From the NCBI RefSeq assembly GCF_010119225.1, contig NZ_WNKF01000001.1, positions 248,001-312,000 of the forward strand: a stretch of DNA of 64,000 bases. The letters are read 5' to 3'. Below the pieces are notes generated by a model that saw nothing but the letters and a program-made list of their open reading frames with translations, did no database searches and was not told the DNA's origin. Shown piece by piece: positions 13,814 to 22,697 of this stretch. Position 1 is the stretch's first letter. Each line of letters begins with the position of its first letter. A program made the translations under genes and the position numbers. This DNA comes from Cyclobacterium roseum. Its GTDB lineage: Bacteria > Bacteroidota > Bacteroidia > Cytophagales > Cyclobacteriaceae.

Positions 13814-16372
13814 ATGAATGAAAATAGAAGGGAATTTCTAAAGAAAGCAGCCCTGTTTTCTGGTGGAGCAGGCCTATGGGGGGTATTGCCATCCTCTATT
13901 CAAAAAGCCATGGCAATCAGTCCCGATCCGGGAACCACCTTTATGGATGCGGAGCATGTGGTGATACTCATGCAGGAAAACCGCTCTTTTGACCATTGCT
14001 TTGGAAAGTTAAAAGGGGTCCGTGGTTTTAATGACCCCCGGGCCATCCGGCTTCCAAGCAAGGATTTGGTTTGGCTGCAGCGGGATAGCAAAGGGCAGAC
14101 TTTTGCTCCTTTCCGTTTAAATATCAAAGATACGAAAGCTACCTGGATGAGAGACATTCCCCATTCCTGGGAAAATCAGGTGGATGCCCGAAATAACGGG
14201 AAGTACGATGGATGGATCGAGGCAAAACGTCCCGGGAGAAAAGAGTTTAGTCAGGTGCCCATGACGATGGGCTATTACGACCGGGAGGACATTCCCTTCT
14301 ATTACGCCTTTGCCGATGCCTTTACCGTTTGCGACCAGCACTTTTGCGCTGCGCTGACCGGAACCACCACTAACCGAAATTACCTCTGGGCGGGAAAAAC
14401 GGTGGGTAAACCGGGAGAGAAGCCATTGGTAAGAAATGGGGAACATACCTATGGTAAAGAAGTCGATTGGAAAACCTTCCCTGACCGCCTTCAGGAACAG
14501 GGAGTGGATTGGAGGGTGTATCAAAATGAAGTGAGTGTTAATACCCTTCTGGAAGGGGAAGATGAATCCTGGCTGGCTAATTTTACCGACAATAACCTGG
14601 AGTGGTTTAAGCAGTTTGGTGTTCGGTTTACTCCCGGCCATTATGCCTTCCTGAAGCATCACCAAAAAAATCTCCCGATCGAAATTTCCAAACTGGAGAT
14701 GGAAATTGCCCGAGCGGCGGAAGACAGGAAGAATGAACTTTTAGGCCAACTGGAAGCGAGAAAAGGGGAACTGGAATTTATAGAAAAAACGCTAGTAGAA
14801 TTTAATCCCGAAGCTTTTGCCAGGCTAAGCGAAAAGGAAAAGGAATTACATAAAAGGGCTTTTACGACAAATACAGCCGACCCGGATTATCACCGGACAG
14901 AGGAGCTGAGGTATACCGAAGGGAATGAAAAAAGGTCCACCAAAATTCCAAAAGGGGATATTTTTCACGAATTCCGAAAAGACGTGGACTCAGGAAAGTT
15001 ACCTACGGTTTCCTGGCTGGTGGCACCGCAGAAGTTCTCCGACCACCCCAGTGCACCCTGGTATGGGGCTTGGTATGTGTCAGAGGCCTTGGAGATTTTA
15101 ACTAAAAACCCGGAGGTTTGGAAGAAGACCATTTTTATTCTCAATTATGATGAGAACGATGGGTATTTTGATCACGTACCTCCATTTGTACCACCCAAGC
15201 CGGGTGACTCCACAACGGGGCGGTTGTCCAAAGGACTGGATGCCCGGACGGAGTTCGTGACCAAAGAACAGGAGATAAATTATCCGGGTATGCGTCCCGA
15301 AGATGCCCGTGAAAGCCCAGTAGGATTGGGTTATCGTGTACCGTTGATCGTGGCTTCTCCATGGAGCAGGGGCGGATGGGTAAACTCCGAAGTCTGTGAC
15401 ATTTCCTCTACCATTCTGTTTTTGGAAAAATTCCTATCCCGGAAAACGGGAAAAACCATTCGGGAGGATAATATCAGTAGCTGGAGACGAGCTATCTCCG
15501 GGGATCTTACCTCTGTATTCAGACCTTATAATGGTGAAGCCATAGACGTGCCCGATTTTGTGGATTTTGAAAAACATGTGGTAGCCATTCATCGAGCCGG
15601 ATTCAAAGAAATCCCGAATAATTTCAAAGCACTTGAACCAGCAGAAATTGAAGAGGCCAATAAAGATCCTCAGCAATCTCCCTGGATCCCAAGTCAGGAG
15701 CCGGGCACCAAGCCCTCGAATGCACTTGCTTATGAACTCTATGTGGAAGGAAACCTACAAGAGACGGAAGATGTGGTCCGGATTCGGTTTGAAGCTTCGA
15801 ATATGCAATTTGGTAAAAACGACCTTGGAGCTCCATTTGTAGTTTATGTACCAGGAGCCTATACATCTGCTGAATCCGGGGAAACCGAAACCTGCCGCAG
15901 CTGGTCCTTTGCAGTCAAATCGGGAGATGAACTAAATTATGATTGGCCCCTGGAAAATTTTCAAGGAGAAGATTATCGCCTGTTGGTATACGGGCCTAAT
16001 GGCTTCTTCAGGGAGATTTCCGGCAGAAAAGGTTCCCCCATCCTGAATACGCAATCCGAATACCTACCGGATGATTCTATTTCCGGATCAGGACTTGTGA
16101 AGGTGGTTTTAGAAAACAGAGAGTCGCAACCTATAGCACTATCGGTTTCTGATAATGCCTACCGCCAGGGGAATAAATCCATTACCATCAAGGCGGGACA
16201 AAAAAAATCAGTTCGTATTCCTACGCGCTCCAGCAATGGATGGTATGATTTTTCCATTCGGATGAAAGAAAATCCCTTCTTTAACAAACGCTATTGTGGC
16301 CGACTTGAATTTGGAAAACACAGTATTTCCGACCCTTTCATGGGAGGTGAAACAGCCCTTGATCTGACTTAA
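13814..16372 (+). CDS. Phospholipase C, phosphocholine-specific type (PC-PLC/PlcN family), Tat-exported
   Basis: An 852-residue exported phospholipase C that splits the head group (phosphocholine or phosphoethanolamine) from phospholipids. The N-terminus carries a twin-arginine signal (NRREFLKKA, residues 4-12, then a hydrophobic stretch to AMA near 34). The phosphoesterase domain begins with HVVILMQENRSFDHCFG (48-64), containing the metal-binding Glu-Asn pair, and has TGTTTNRNYLW (182-192), the usual nucleophile region. Two C-terminal PLC domains (DUF756) cover about 630-740 and 750-850. An inserted acidic/basic coiled coil lies at about 287-348, making the protein longer than the ~700-residue proteobacterial enzymes. 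The gene has its own unit, between two hairpin terminators, directly after susCD. Confidence 0.92.
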   Translation: MNENRREFLKKAALFSGGAGLWGVLPSSIQKAMAISPDPGTTFMDAEHVVILMQENRSFDHCFGKLKGVRGFNDPRAIRLPSKDLVWLQRDSKGQTFAPFRLNIKDTKATWMRDIPHSWENQVDARNNGKYDGWIEAKRPGRKEFSQVPMTMGYYDREDIPFYYAFADAFTVCDQHFCAALTGTTTNRNYLWAGKTVGKPGEKPLVRNGEHTYGKEVDWKTFPDRLQEQGVDWRVYQNEVSVNTLLEGEDESWLANFTDNNLEWFKQFGVRFTPGHYAFLKHHQKNLPIEISKLEMEIARAAEDRKNELLGQLEARKGELEFIEKTLVEFNPEAFARLSEKEKELHKRAFTTNTADPDYHRTEELRYTEGNEKRSTKIPKGDIFHEFRKDVDSGKLPTVSWLVAPQKFSDHPSAPWYGAWYVSEALEILTKNPEVWKKTIFILNYDENDGYFDHVPPFVPPKPGDSTTGRLSKGLDARTEFVTKEQEINYPGMRPEDARESPVGLGYRVPLIVASPWSRGGWVNSEVCDISSTILFLEKFLSRKTGKTIREDNISSWRRAISGDLTSVFRPYNGEAIDVPDFVDFEKHVVAIHRAGFKEIPNNFKALEPAEIEEANKDPQQSPWIPSQEPGTKPSNALAYELYVEGNLQETEDVVRIRFEASNMQFGKNDLGAPFVVYVPGAYTSAESGETETCRSWSFAVKSGDELNYDWPLENFQGEDYRLLVYGPNGFFREISGRKGSPILNTQSEYLPDDSISGSGLVKVVLENRESQPIALSVSDNAYRQGNKSITIKAGQKKSVRIPTRSSNGWYDFSIRMKENPFFNKRYCGRLEFGKHSISDPFMGGETALDLT

Positions 16373-16388
16373 ATTTCTGGATAAATGA

Positions 16389-16424
16389 AGGATGTCAATA
16401 AAGTAGGTTGGCATCCTGCATTTT
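16389..16424 (+). terminator. Candidate terminator after the phospholipase C gene
   Basis: AGGATGTC (16389-16396) pairs with GGCATCCT (16410-16417), eight pairs with one G-T, 13-base loop, followed by GCATTTTCTTT. It sits 17 bases after the stop codon. The stem is short and the T-run interrupted, so it is a weaker call than the susD terminator. Confidence 0.5.
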
Positions 16425-16678
16425 CTTTATCCATGGGCTAATTATTCTTTCAAATGGTGAGAACTTGTCCCGTTCCGATGATTGGGATATCCCGAACTTT
16501 TTAAGGAAATCTCGTTTTTTTTCCCCCGATAATTATCGCTACGTCCAACTTTATGTCGCTTTTATCATGCCACTTTGCCTCAGGCAGGCTCGTATTCAAT
16601 ATGTTTATGCTCCCCAATTGGCTGTTTTTACTTCCTAAAAGAAGGAATAGTGGTAAAATTTTCTTTTTTTTCTGAAAT

Positions 16679-16686
16679 TAAATTTG
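16679..16686 (+). promoter_or_regulatory. Candidate -7 box for the dgoK operon
   Basis: TAAATTTG matches TAnnTTTG, without a clear -33 partner. It lies 226 bases before the dgoK ATG and 39 bases before an inverted repeat that could be an operator. Confidence 0.3.
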
Positions 16687-16725
16687 AATTCTTTAATTTC
16701 AGCAGCTGAATTATTTTAAATGGAA

Positions 16726-16754
16726 CATTTTGGAGGGTCAAAAGATCCAAAATG
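16726..16754 (+). promoter_or_regulatory. Inverted repeat, possible operator of the sugar-acid operon
   Basis: CATTTTGGA (16726-16734) and TCCAAAATG (16746-16754) are perfect inverted copies separated by 11 bases. There is no T-run after it and no gene close upstream, so a terminator is unlikely. Position between a candidate promoter and the first gene of a catabolic operon suggests a repressor or activator site; no regulator gene lies beside it. Confidence 0.4.
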
Positions 16755-16912
16755 AAGCTAATTTTTGTGAAGGGTGGTGCGAGCTCAAAGCAAGAGGCTG
16801 GATGGTGGCCTCGGGTTCGTGATTAATGATAATTCAGAAATGATTGGTACGTTTGATAGAAACAGAAAGGAATAAGTCAGGTAAAAGATATACCCAGTAA
16901 CCTACGATTGAT

Positions 16913-17908
16913 ATGATTCGGTTTTTAAGCTGTGATTGGGGAACCAGTTCGTTCAGACTTCGATTGGTACGAGTGGATGATCGGCAGATTCTTGGAGAGT
17001 ATATTTCCGGACTGGGTGTCAAACAGGCTTTCCAAAATTTTCAGGAAAGTGGACCCAATACAGATAGAGAGCAGTTTTACATGGATTTGCTTAACGAGGG
17101 GGTAAAGGCACTGGAAAGAAAGCTGAACCTGGATCTGACCGAAACCATGATTCTGTGTTCCGGAATGGCTTCTTCTACAGTAGGCATCAGAGAGTTACCC
17201 TATGCGACGCTTCCCTTCCCTGTAAAGGGGTCTACCATGGAAATGCATTTTTACAGATCAGGAGATAAAATAGATCATCCGATTTTTTTGCTGTCAGGTG
17301 TCAAAAGTACCCGGGATGTGATGCGGGGAGAGGAAACCCAACTAATAGGGATTATTCGTCAACTGCCCTCCTTTGCTGGAGAGGGGGTTTTTATCTTTCC
17401 GGGTACGCACTCCAAACATATCCATGTTTCAGCTGGTGAAATTTCCGACTTCACAACCTATATGACCGGGGAGGTTTTTCAGATTCTTTCCCGTCACAGC
17501 TTGCTTTCTGATAGTATTCGTGGGGGAGCGTTGGTGGATTCTGAGCTGGGATATGCCTTTACCAGAGGGGTAGAAGAGGGAGCTAAGGGCAATTTATTGG
17601 GTAGCCTTTTTCACGTTCGAACCAACGAATTATTTGGAAAGCTTACTAAAACCGAGAATTTTCATTATTTGAGCGGTTTGTTGATTGGCAACGAACTTAG
17701 TAATTTGTCAACTAATGGAGACTTTCCGATTTATTTATGTGCCGAAGGTACTTTACATTCAACCTATTCCAGAGCCATGGAAATTTTACCAATAAAAGCT
17801 AACATACTTAGCCAGCAAGAAGTCCGACAGGCGGTGGTATTTGGTCAACTGGAAATATTTAATTATACCAATAATCATGAAAAAAGCATTTTCTTGGGAA
17901 GCTTTTGA
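16913..17908 (+). CDS. dgoK: 2-dehydro-3-deoxygalactonokinase
   Basis: A 331-residue sugar-acid kinase that phosphorylates 2-keto-3-deoxy-galactonate to KDPGal with ATP in the cytoplasm. The N-terminus CDWGTSSFRLRLV (residues 7-19) is the family phosphate loop. CSGMASSTVGIRELPYA, FPGTHSKHIHV, TTYMTGEVFQILS and a C-terminal YLSGLLIGNELSN segment are all characteristic of DgoK. Length is normal for the family. It is the first gene of a four-gene operon, and the aldolase start lies 32 bases inside its 3' end. A substrate other than galactonate-derived KDGal (for example another 2-keto-3-deoxy acid) cannot be excluded. Confidence 0.88.
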   Translation: MIRFLSCDWGTSSFRLRLVRVDDRQILGEYISGLGVKQAFQNFQESGPNTDREQFYMDLLNEGVKALERKLNLDLTETMILCSGMASSTVGIRELPYATLPFPVKGSTMEMHFYRSGDKIDHPIFLLSGVKSTRDVMRGEETQLIGIIRQLPSFAGEGVFIFPGTHSKHIHVSAGEISDFTTYMTGEVFQILSRHSLLSDSIRGGALVDSELGYAFTRGVEEGAKGNLLGSLFHVRTNELFGKLTKTENFHYLSGLLIGNELSNLSTNGDFPIYLCAEGTLHSTYSRAMEILPIKANILSQQEVRQAVVFGQLEIFNYTNNHEKSIFLGSF

Positions 17909-18533
17909 GAAAGCTCCCATTGTATCCATATTTAGGAATCTGGAAAGTGAGGATTTGATTCGGGTGGCCTCCTGTTTTCAGGAAGCGGGAATCAGTACCA
18001 TGGAAATCACGATGAACTCGGATAATTCCAAAAATGACATCGCCCATTTGGTAAAAGAATTTGGAGAGGTATTGAATATTGGAGCGGGGACCGTTTGTGA
18101 TTTGAATGGGATGCACGAAGCACTCGAAGCCGGTGCCCAGTTTATAGTGACTCCCATTTCGGATGTTGATGTAATTAATTACTGTGTTGCCCAGAAAATA
18201 CCGGTCTTTCCCGGGGCATTTACCCCTACTGAAATTTTCAAGACCTGGCAAATGGGTGCCACGATGGTCAAGGTATTTCCGGCTGGGTCCATGGGGCCTG
18301 CTTATATCAAAGATGTCCTGGCCCCATTGAATGATATTTCCCTTATGCCTACGGGAGGAGTGAATGCGAGTAACATTGCTGCCTATTTCGAAGCAGGGGC
18401 AAAGGCTGTTGGTGTGGGCAGTGCATTGGTTCCCAAAGAATTCCTTAAAAATAAAGACTGGAAGGGGCTTACGAACCATCTTCATTCATTTTTAGAGGCC
18501 TATAAGAAGTTTGCCGATAGCCATACGAACTGA
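17877..18533 (+). CDS. KDPG/KDPGal aldolase
   Basis: A 218-residue class I aldolase of the Eda/DgoA family that cleaves 2-keto-3-deoxy-6-phospho-gluconate or -galactonate into pyruvate and glyceraldehyde 3-phosphate. The Schiff-base lysine is Lys132 in MVKVFPAGSMGP. Other family segments are PIVSIFR (about 13-19), the Glu in MEITMNS, GAGTVCD and PTGGVNASN. The ATG at 17877 is chosen because it opens the family N-terminus; an in-frame ATG 12 codons upstream would lie deeper in dgoK. The pairing with dgoK favours the galactonate branch. Confidence 0.88.
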   Translation: MKKAFSWEAFEKAPIVSIFRNLESEDLIRVASCFQEAGISTMEITMNSDNSKNDIAHLVKEFGEVLNIGAGTVCDLNGMHEALEAGAQFIVTPISDVDVINYCVAQKIPVFPGAFTPTEIFKTWQMGATMVKVFPAGSMGPAYIKDVLAPLNDISLMPTGGVNASNIAAYFEAGAKAVGVGSALVPKEFLKNKDWKGLTNHLHSFLEAYKKFADSHTN

Positions 18534-18582
18534 TAGCAGCCTTTGAATTAACCTAAACCTAAAATCAACACCCAAAACCCTC

Positions 18583-19944
18583 ATGGACCAAACCATTTAT
18601 TTATTTATAATCACCTCTTTATCAATCGTACTTTTATTGGTGTTGGTAATGAAACTAAAAGTTCATGCTTTCATTTCGTTACTTCTTGCCAGTTGCTTTG
18701 TGGGGTTGGCTGCCGGAATGCCATTTATGGAATTGATTGCCAGCCTCCAGAAGGGGATGGGAGATATTTTGGGGTTTATTACCATTGTGGTCGGATTAGG
18801 AGCGATTTTGGGGAAATTACTTGAAGTGTCCGGAGGCGCGCAGACCATGGCGCATTTTCTCATTAAGGGTTTTGGGGAGAAGCGAACCTCCTGGGCGTTG
18901 ATGCTGACCGGATTTATCGTATCCATTCCGGTATTTTTAGATGTGGGTTTTATTATTTTAATACCACTGGTATACGCCCTGGCCCATAAAGCCCAAAAAT
19001 CCCTGCTTCATTTTGCGATCCCCTTGCTGGCAGGGATGGCAGTGACACATGCGTTCATTCCGCCAACACCCGGGCCCGTTGCGGTGGCGGAAATCATTCA
19101 AGCTCCTTTGGGCTGGATGATTGTTTTCGGGGTATTGGTCGGGCTTCCTTGTGCTATTTTGGCCGGTCCGGTATTTGGTGGATTTATTTCAAAGAGAATT
19201 TTTGTACCGGTTCCTGCGCATATTGAATTCAGTGATGAAGAGGAAAGTAAAGCCAGCAGGAATGATTTTTTTATGATCGCATTCATCATCATTTTGCCTT
19301 TATTTTTAATTTTGATCGCGACGAGTTCTGACATGTTTGTGGACATGGGTTATATCAATGGAAATAACTTTTTGATCCGTTTGGCTCAGTTTTTAGGGCA
19401 CCCCTTCATCGCGCTAACCATCGCTACTTTGGTCGCCTCCTATTTCCTGGGGTTCAGAAAGGGATTTAAAGCCAAACAGCTTTTGGAATTTTCCGACAAA
19501 GCCCTCGCGCCAGCCGGGCTGATCATTGTCATTACCGGTGCGGGAGGAATGTTTAAGGAAATACTGGTCCAGAGCGGGGCCGGAGAGGCGTTAGCGGAAG
19601 TATTTATCGCCTACAATGTGGCACCGATTGTAATGGCTTATCTGATTGCCGTAGTCATTCGGATTATTCAGGGTTCGGCCACGGTAGCCATGGTGACGGC
19701 GGCAGGAATGATCGCTCCGGTTCTGAGTGGATTGGACTACTCCGATCCGCACAAGGCACTGATTGGTATTGCCATTGCGGCCGGTTCCTGTATCTTGTCC
19801 CACGTAAACGATAGCGGCTTTTGGCTGGTAAAAAAATACCTGGACATTTCGGAAAAAGAAACCCTTCAAACCTGGACGGCACTGGAAACCATTATTTCTC
19901 TTACCGGGTTTTTTCTGGTTTTGATCTTATCTTTATTCATCTGA
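18583..19944 (+). CDS. GntP-family sugar-acid:H+ symporter
   Basis: A 453-residue membrane transporter with about 12 hydrophobic spans, belonging to the gluconate permease family. Recognisable segments are GMGDILGFITIVVGLGAILGK near residues 53-73, PVFLDVGFIILIPL, HAFIPPTPGPVAVAE (about 146-160) and IRIIQGSATVAMVTAAG near the C-terminal third. It should import an aldonate or related sugar acid. It lies between the aldolase and the FAH-family dehydratase in the same direction, with short gaps, and so probably supplies both. Confidence 0.88.
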   Translation: MDQTIYLFIITSLSIVLLLVLVMKLKVHAFISLLLASCFVGLAAGMPFMELIASLQKGMGDILGFITIVVGLGAILGKLLEVSGGAQTMAHFLIKGFGEKRTSWALMLTGFIVSIPVFLDVGFIILIPLVYALAHKAQKSLLHFAIPLLAGMAVTHAFIPPTPGPVAVAEIIQAPLGWMIVFGVLVGLPCAILAGPVFGGFISKRIFVPVPAHIEFSDEEESKASRNDFFMIAFIIILPLFLILIATSSDMFVDMGYINGNNFLIRLAQFLGHPFIALTIATLVASYFLGFRKGFKAKQLLEFSDKALAPAGLIIVITGAGGMFKEILVQSGAGEALAEVFIAYNVAPIVMAYLIAVVIRIIQGSATVAMVTAAGMIAPVLSGLDYSDPHKALIGIAIAAGSCILSHVNDSGFWLVKKYLDISEKETLQTWTALETIISLTGFFLVLILSLFI

Positions 19945-19985
19945 TTAATAGAATATTAATTTTAGAACCTAATGAATAGTATAAC

Positions 19986-20822
19986 ATGAAACTATACCGA
20001 ACCAAAAAAGGAATCGTCCTGGAAGACGGACAAGACTTATACCTGGTAAAAGACCAGAACTGGGATGAATTCATCAATGATGATGGCTTATACCAAAAGC
20101 TCACCAACATGGTGCAGGAGTTAGCTCCGGATAAGCAGGCGCATGATTGGCTGGCCAATGCCCTACTGCCGCCGGTCGGTAGTCAGGAAGTATGGGCCAG
20201 TGGGGTGACCTATTTTCGGAGTAAGTTGGGGCGTCAGGAAGAATCAAAAGATAGCGGCGGGGGAACATTCTATGAGAAGGTCTATCAGGCAGAAAGGCCG
20301 GAATTATTTATGAAAGCTACTGGTCCAAGAGTGATGGGGCACATGCAGCAGGTTCGGATCCGGAAAGATTCAAACTGGGATGTGCCCGAACCCGAACTCA
20401 CCCTGCTGATTTCCAGTTCAGGGAAAATTCTGGGCTATACCATCGGTAATGACATGAGTTCAAGAAGTATAGAAGGCGAGAATCCTTTATACCTTCCACA
20501 GGCAAAAGTGTACGATGGTTCCACCGCCCTGGGCCCCTGCATTCTGATCAGCGAAGAAGCGTTGCCGCTGGACACGTCCATTAAACTGGAAATCATCCGG
20601 GAAAGTAACCTGGTATTTAGTGATTCCATTACCATCGATCAGATCAAGCGGAAGTTTAGTGAACTGGTGGAATTTCTCTATCGTGAGTATACCTTTCCTT
20701 CAGGTTCATTCTTAATGACAGGGACAGGTATCGTACCGGATCATACCTTTACCTTGCAATCCGGCGATAAAATCAAGATCCATATCGACGGAATCGGTAC
20801 CCTTATCAATTTGGTTGCCTAG
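19986..20822 (+). CDS. FAH-family protein, 2-keto-3-deoxy-sugar-acid dehydratase-like (KdaD-like)
   Basis: A 278-residue fumarylacetoacetate-hydrolase-fold protein. From residue 134 it shows the metal-binding pattern [10 protein letters not shown], then [18 protein letters not shown] and [13 protein letters not shown]. These closely follow 2-keto-3-deoxy-D-arabinonate dehydratase of Sulfolobus as I recall it, which makes 2-oxoglutarate semialdehyde. KATGPRVMG (about 112-120) precedes the metal site. In this operon it would handle a 2-keto-3-deoxy pentonate, a different branch from the kinase/aldolase pair. A hydrolase acting on another beta-diketone-like substrate remains possible. Confidence 0.72.
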   Translation: MKLYRTKKGIVLEDGQDLYLVKDQNWDEFINDDGLYQKLTNMVQELAPDKQAHDWLANALLPPVGSQEVWASGVTYFRSKLGRQEESKDSGGGTFYEKVYQAERPELFMKATGPRVMGHMQQVRIRKDSNWDVPEPELTLLISSSGKILGYTIGNDMSSRSIEGENPLYLPQAKVYDGSTALGPCILISEEALPLDTSIKLEIIRESNLVFSDSITIDQIKRKFSELVEFLYREYTFPSGSFLMTGTGIVPDHTFTLQSGDKIKIHIDGIGTLINLVA

Positions 20823-20968
20823 CAGAAACCAGCTAAAATTTTCTATAGGTAAGGTAACCAATTGCTACAGCGCAGGTTAAACCAATCCATCGGGACTTCT
20901 GGTCTGGTCTAAGGGTATTGGTACAAAATTTTAAATCGTTTGTCCACGTCCAAGTCAATTATTTTACC

Positions 20969-20976
20969 TAATTTTG
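20969..20976 (+). promoter_or_regulatory. Candidate -7 box for pyrG
   Basis: TAATTTTG lies 42 bases before the pyrG ATG. The nearest upstream TTTG (20939-20942) is 26 bases away, too far for the usual spacing, so only the -7 half is supported. Confidence 0.4.
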
Positions 20977-21018
20977 AATCCCATAAGAATATAAACAAAA
21001 TTTCATCCACGCGTTCTT

Positions 21019-22641
21019 ATGGGTTTTTCTACTAAACACATCTTTATTACCGGAGGGGTCACCTCTTCCTTGGGAAAAGGGATTATTGCCGCCTCCCTAG
21101 CCAAGCTTTTACAGTCCAGGGGCATTTCCGTCACCATCCAAAAGTTCGATCCTTATTTGAATATCGATCCCGGGACTTTGAACCCCTACGAGCACGGAGA
21201 GTGCTACGTTACAGAAGATGGAGCGGAGACCGATTTGGACCTGGGGCATTACGAGCGGTTCTTAAATGCTACAACTTCTCAAGACAATAATGTTACCACT
21301 GGTAGAATCTACAACAACGTCATAACCAAAGAACGAAAAGGAGAGTTTTTGGGTAAGACCGTACAGGTAGTACCGCATATTACCGATGAGATTAAAAATA
21401 ACTTCTACAAATTAGGCCAGGACGGCAAGTACGATGTGATCATCACCGAAATCGGAGGTTGTGTGGGGGATATTGAATCCTTACCCTTCGTGGAAGCCGT
21501 GAGGCAGGCCAGGTGGGATTTGGGTCCTAATAATATTTTGGTGATTCATTTGACCTTGATACCGTACCTATCTGCTGCAAAAGAGCTGAAAACCAAGCCG
21601 ACCCAACATTCGGTTAAGCAGTTGCTGGAGGCGGGTGTTCAGCCGGATATATTGGTTTGCAGGACGGAGCGTCACCTACCCTTGGATGTAAAAAAGAAAA
21701 TTGCGCTTTTTTGCAACGTACAATTGAACTGCGTGATCGAGGCCATGGATGCCGATTCTATTTATGATGTTCCCCTTTTGATGAAAAAAGAGCGGCTCGA
21801 CGAGCGGGTTATGAGTAAACTCAAAATCTCTTCCAAAACGAATACAGAGTTGGAGCAGTGGAAGGAGTTTCTGGGCAAATTGAAAAACCCTACGATGGAG
21901 GTGGATATAGCTCTGATCGGCAAATACGTCTCGCTTCCGGATGCCTATAAGTCCATCATTGAATCCTTTATCCATGCCGGGACCTCACTTGAATGTAAAG
22001 TGAACCTGCATTTGATATCTTCCGAGGAAATAAATATCGATAATGTCGAAAAGAAATTAAATGAAATGGATGGGGTACTGGTCGCTCCTGGTTTTGGCGT
22101 TCGTGGTTTGGAAGGGAAACTGGAAGCCGCTAAATTTGCCCGGGAGAATGAGATTCCCTATTTCGGGATTTGCCTGGGTATGCAAATAGCAGTAATCGAA
22201 TTTGCGAGAAATGTGATGGGCTTGACAGATGCATCTTCCACGGAAATAAACCCAGACTGTAAAGATCCGGTAATATTTTTAATGGCAGAGCAAAAGGACA
22301 TCACCCAAATGGGTGGGACCATGCGGTTAGGAGCTTATCCTTGTGAGTTGGTAAAAGGTACCAAGGCATTTACGGCGTACGGAAAGCAAAAAATCACCGA
22401 ACGGCACCGTCACCGATACGAATTTAATAACAAGTACCTAAAGGACTTTGAAAATCACGGCATGTTGGCTTCAGGAAAAAACCCGGACGAGGGATTGGTA
22501 GAAATCATCGAATTGAAAGATCATCCCTGGTTCGTTGGTACCCAGTTTCACCCCGAATATAAAAGCACGGTATTGAATCCGCATCCCTTATTTGTCCGGT
22601 TTATAAAAGCTGTGGGAGAAAAAAAGCAATCTAAATCTTAA
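21019..22641 (+). CDS. pyrG: CTP synthase
   Basis: A 540-residue enzyme making CTP from UTP, ATP and glutamine. The N-terminal synthetase domain starts [20 protein letters not shown] with the P-loop. It continues with [21 protein letters not shown] and the UTP/CTP site GGCVGDIES. The C-terminal glutamine amidotransferase domain has Cys385 in GICLGMQ and His511 with the following Glu in FHPEY. Length and domain order are standard. The gene is followed after 56 bases by yidC in the same direction. Confidence 0.97.
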   Translation: MGFSTKHIFITGGVTSSLGKGIIAASLAKLLQSRGISVTIQKFDPYLNIDPGTLNPYEHGECYVTEDGAETDLDLGHYERFLNATTSQDNNVTTGRIYNNVITKERKGEFLGKTVQVVPHITDEIKNNFYKLGQDGKYDVIITEIGGCVGDIESLPFVEAVRQARWDLGPNNILVIHLTLIPYLSAAKELKTKPTQHSVKQLLEAGVQPDILVCRTERHLPLDVKKKIALFCNVQLNCVIEAMDADSIYDVPLLMKKERLDERVMSKLKISSKTNTELEQWKEFLGKLKNPTMEVDIALIGKYVSLPDAYKSIIESFIHAGTSLECKVNLHLISSEEINIDNVEKKLNEMDGVLVAPGFGVRGLEGKLEAAKFARENEIPYFGICLGMQIAVIEFARNVMGLTDASSTEINPDCKDPVIFLMAEQKDITQMGGTMRLGAYPCELVKGTKAFTAYGKQKITERHRHRYEFNNKYLKDFENHGMLASGKNPDEGLVEIIELKDHPWFVGTQFHPEYKSTVLNPHPLFVRFIKAVGEKKQSKS

Positions 22642-22697
22642 AAAAATAGCATTGAAAAGGGCAGATTTAAGAAGTCTGTTTCATAAACAATTGACAC

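Larger units (their letters stand above)
16425..16912 (+). other. Non-coding region before the sugar-acid operon
   Basis: About 490 bases without a supported gene. A 76-codon open frame at 16408-16638 starts inside the terminator region, has no recognisable protein features and no clear start context. The second half is AT-rich and holds a TAAATTTG box and a perfect 9-bp inverted repeat, described separately. No RNA gene or mobile element remnant was recognised in the first half. Confidence 0.5.

Noticed and set aside
14117-14665. 182-codon minus-strand open frame inside the phospholipase C gene
   Set aside because: Antisense shadow of a well-recognised gene with no family resemblance of its own.
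16408-16638. 76-codon plus-strand open frame after the phospholipase C gene
   Set aside because: Starts within the terminator region and shows no domain, signal peptide or codon pattern like its neighbours.
17859-18485. 208-codon minus-strand open frame opposite the aldolase
   Set aside because: Covers the whole KDPG aldolase gene in antisense; composition is that of a shadow frame rich in His, Arg and Gly.
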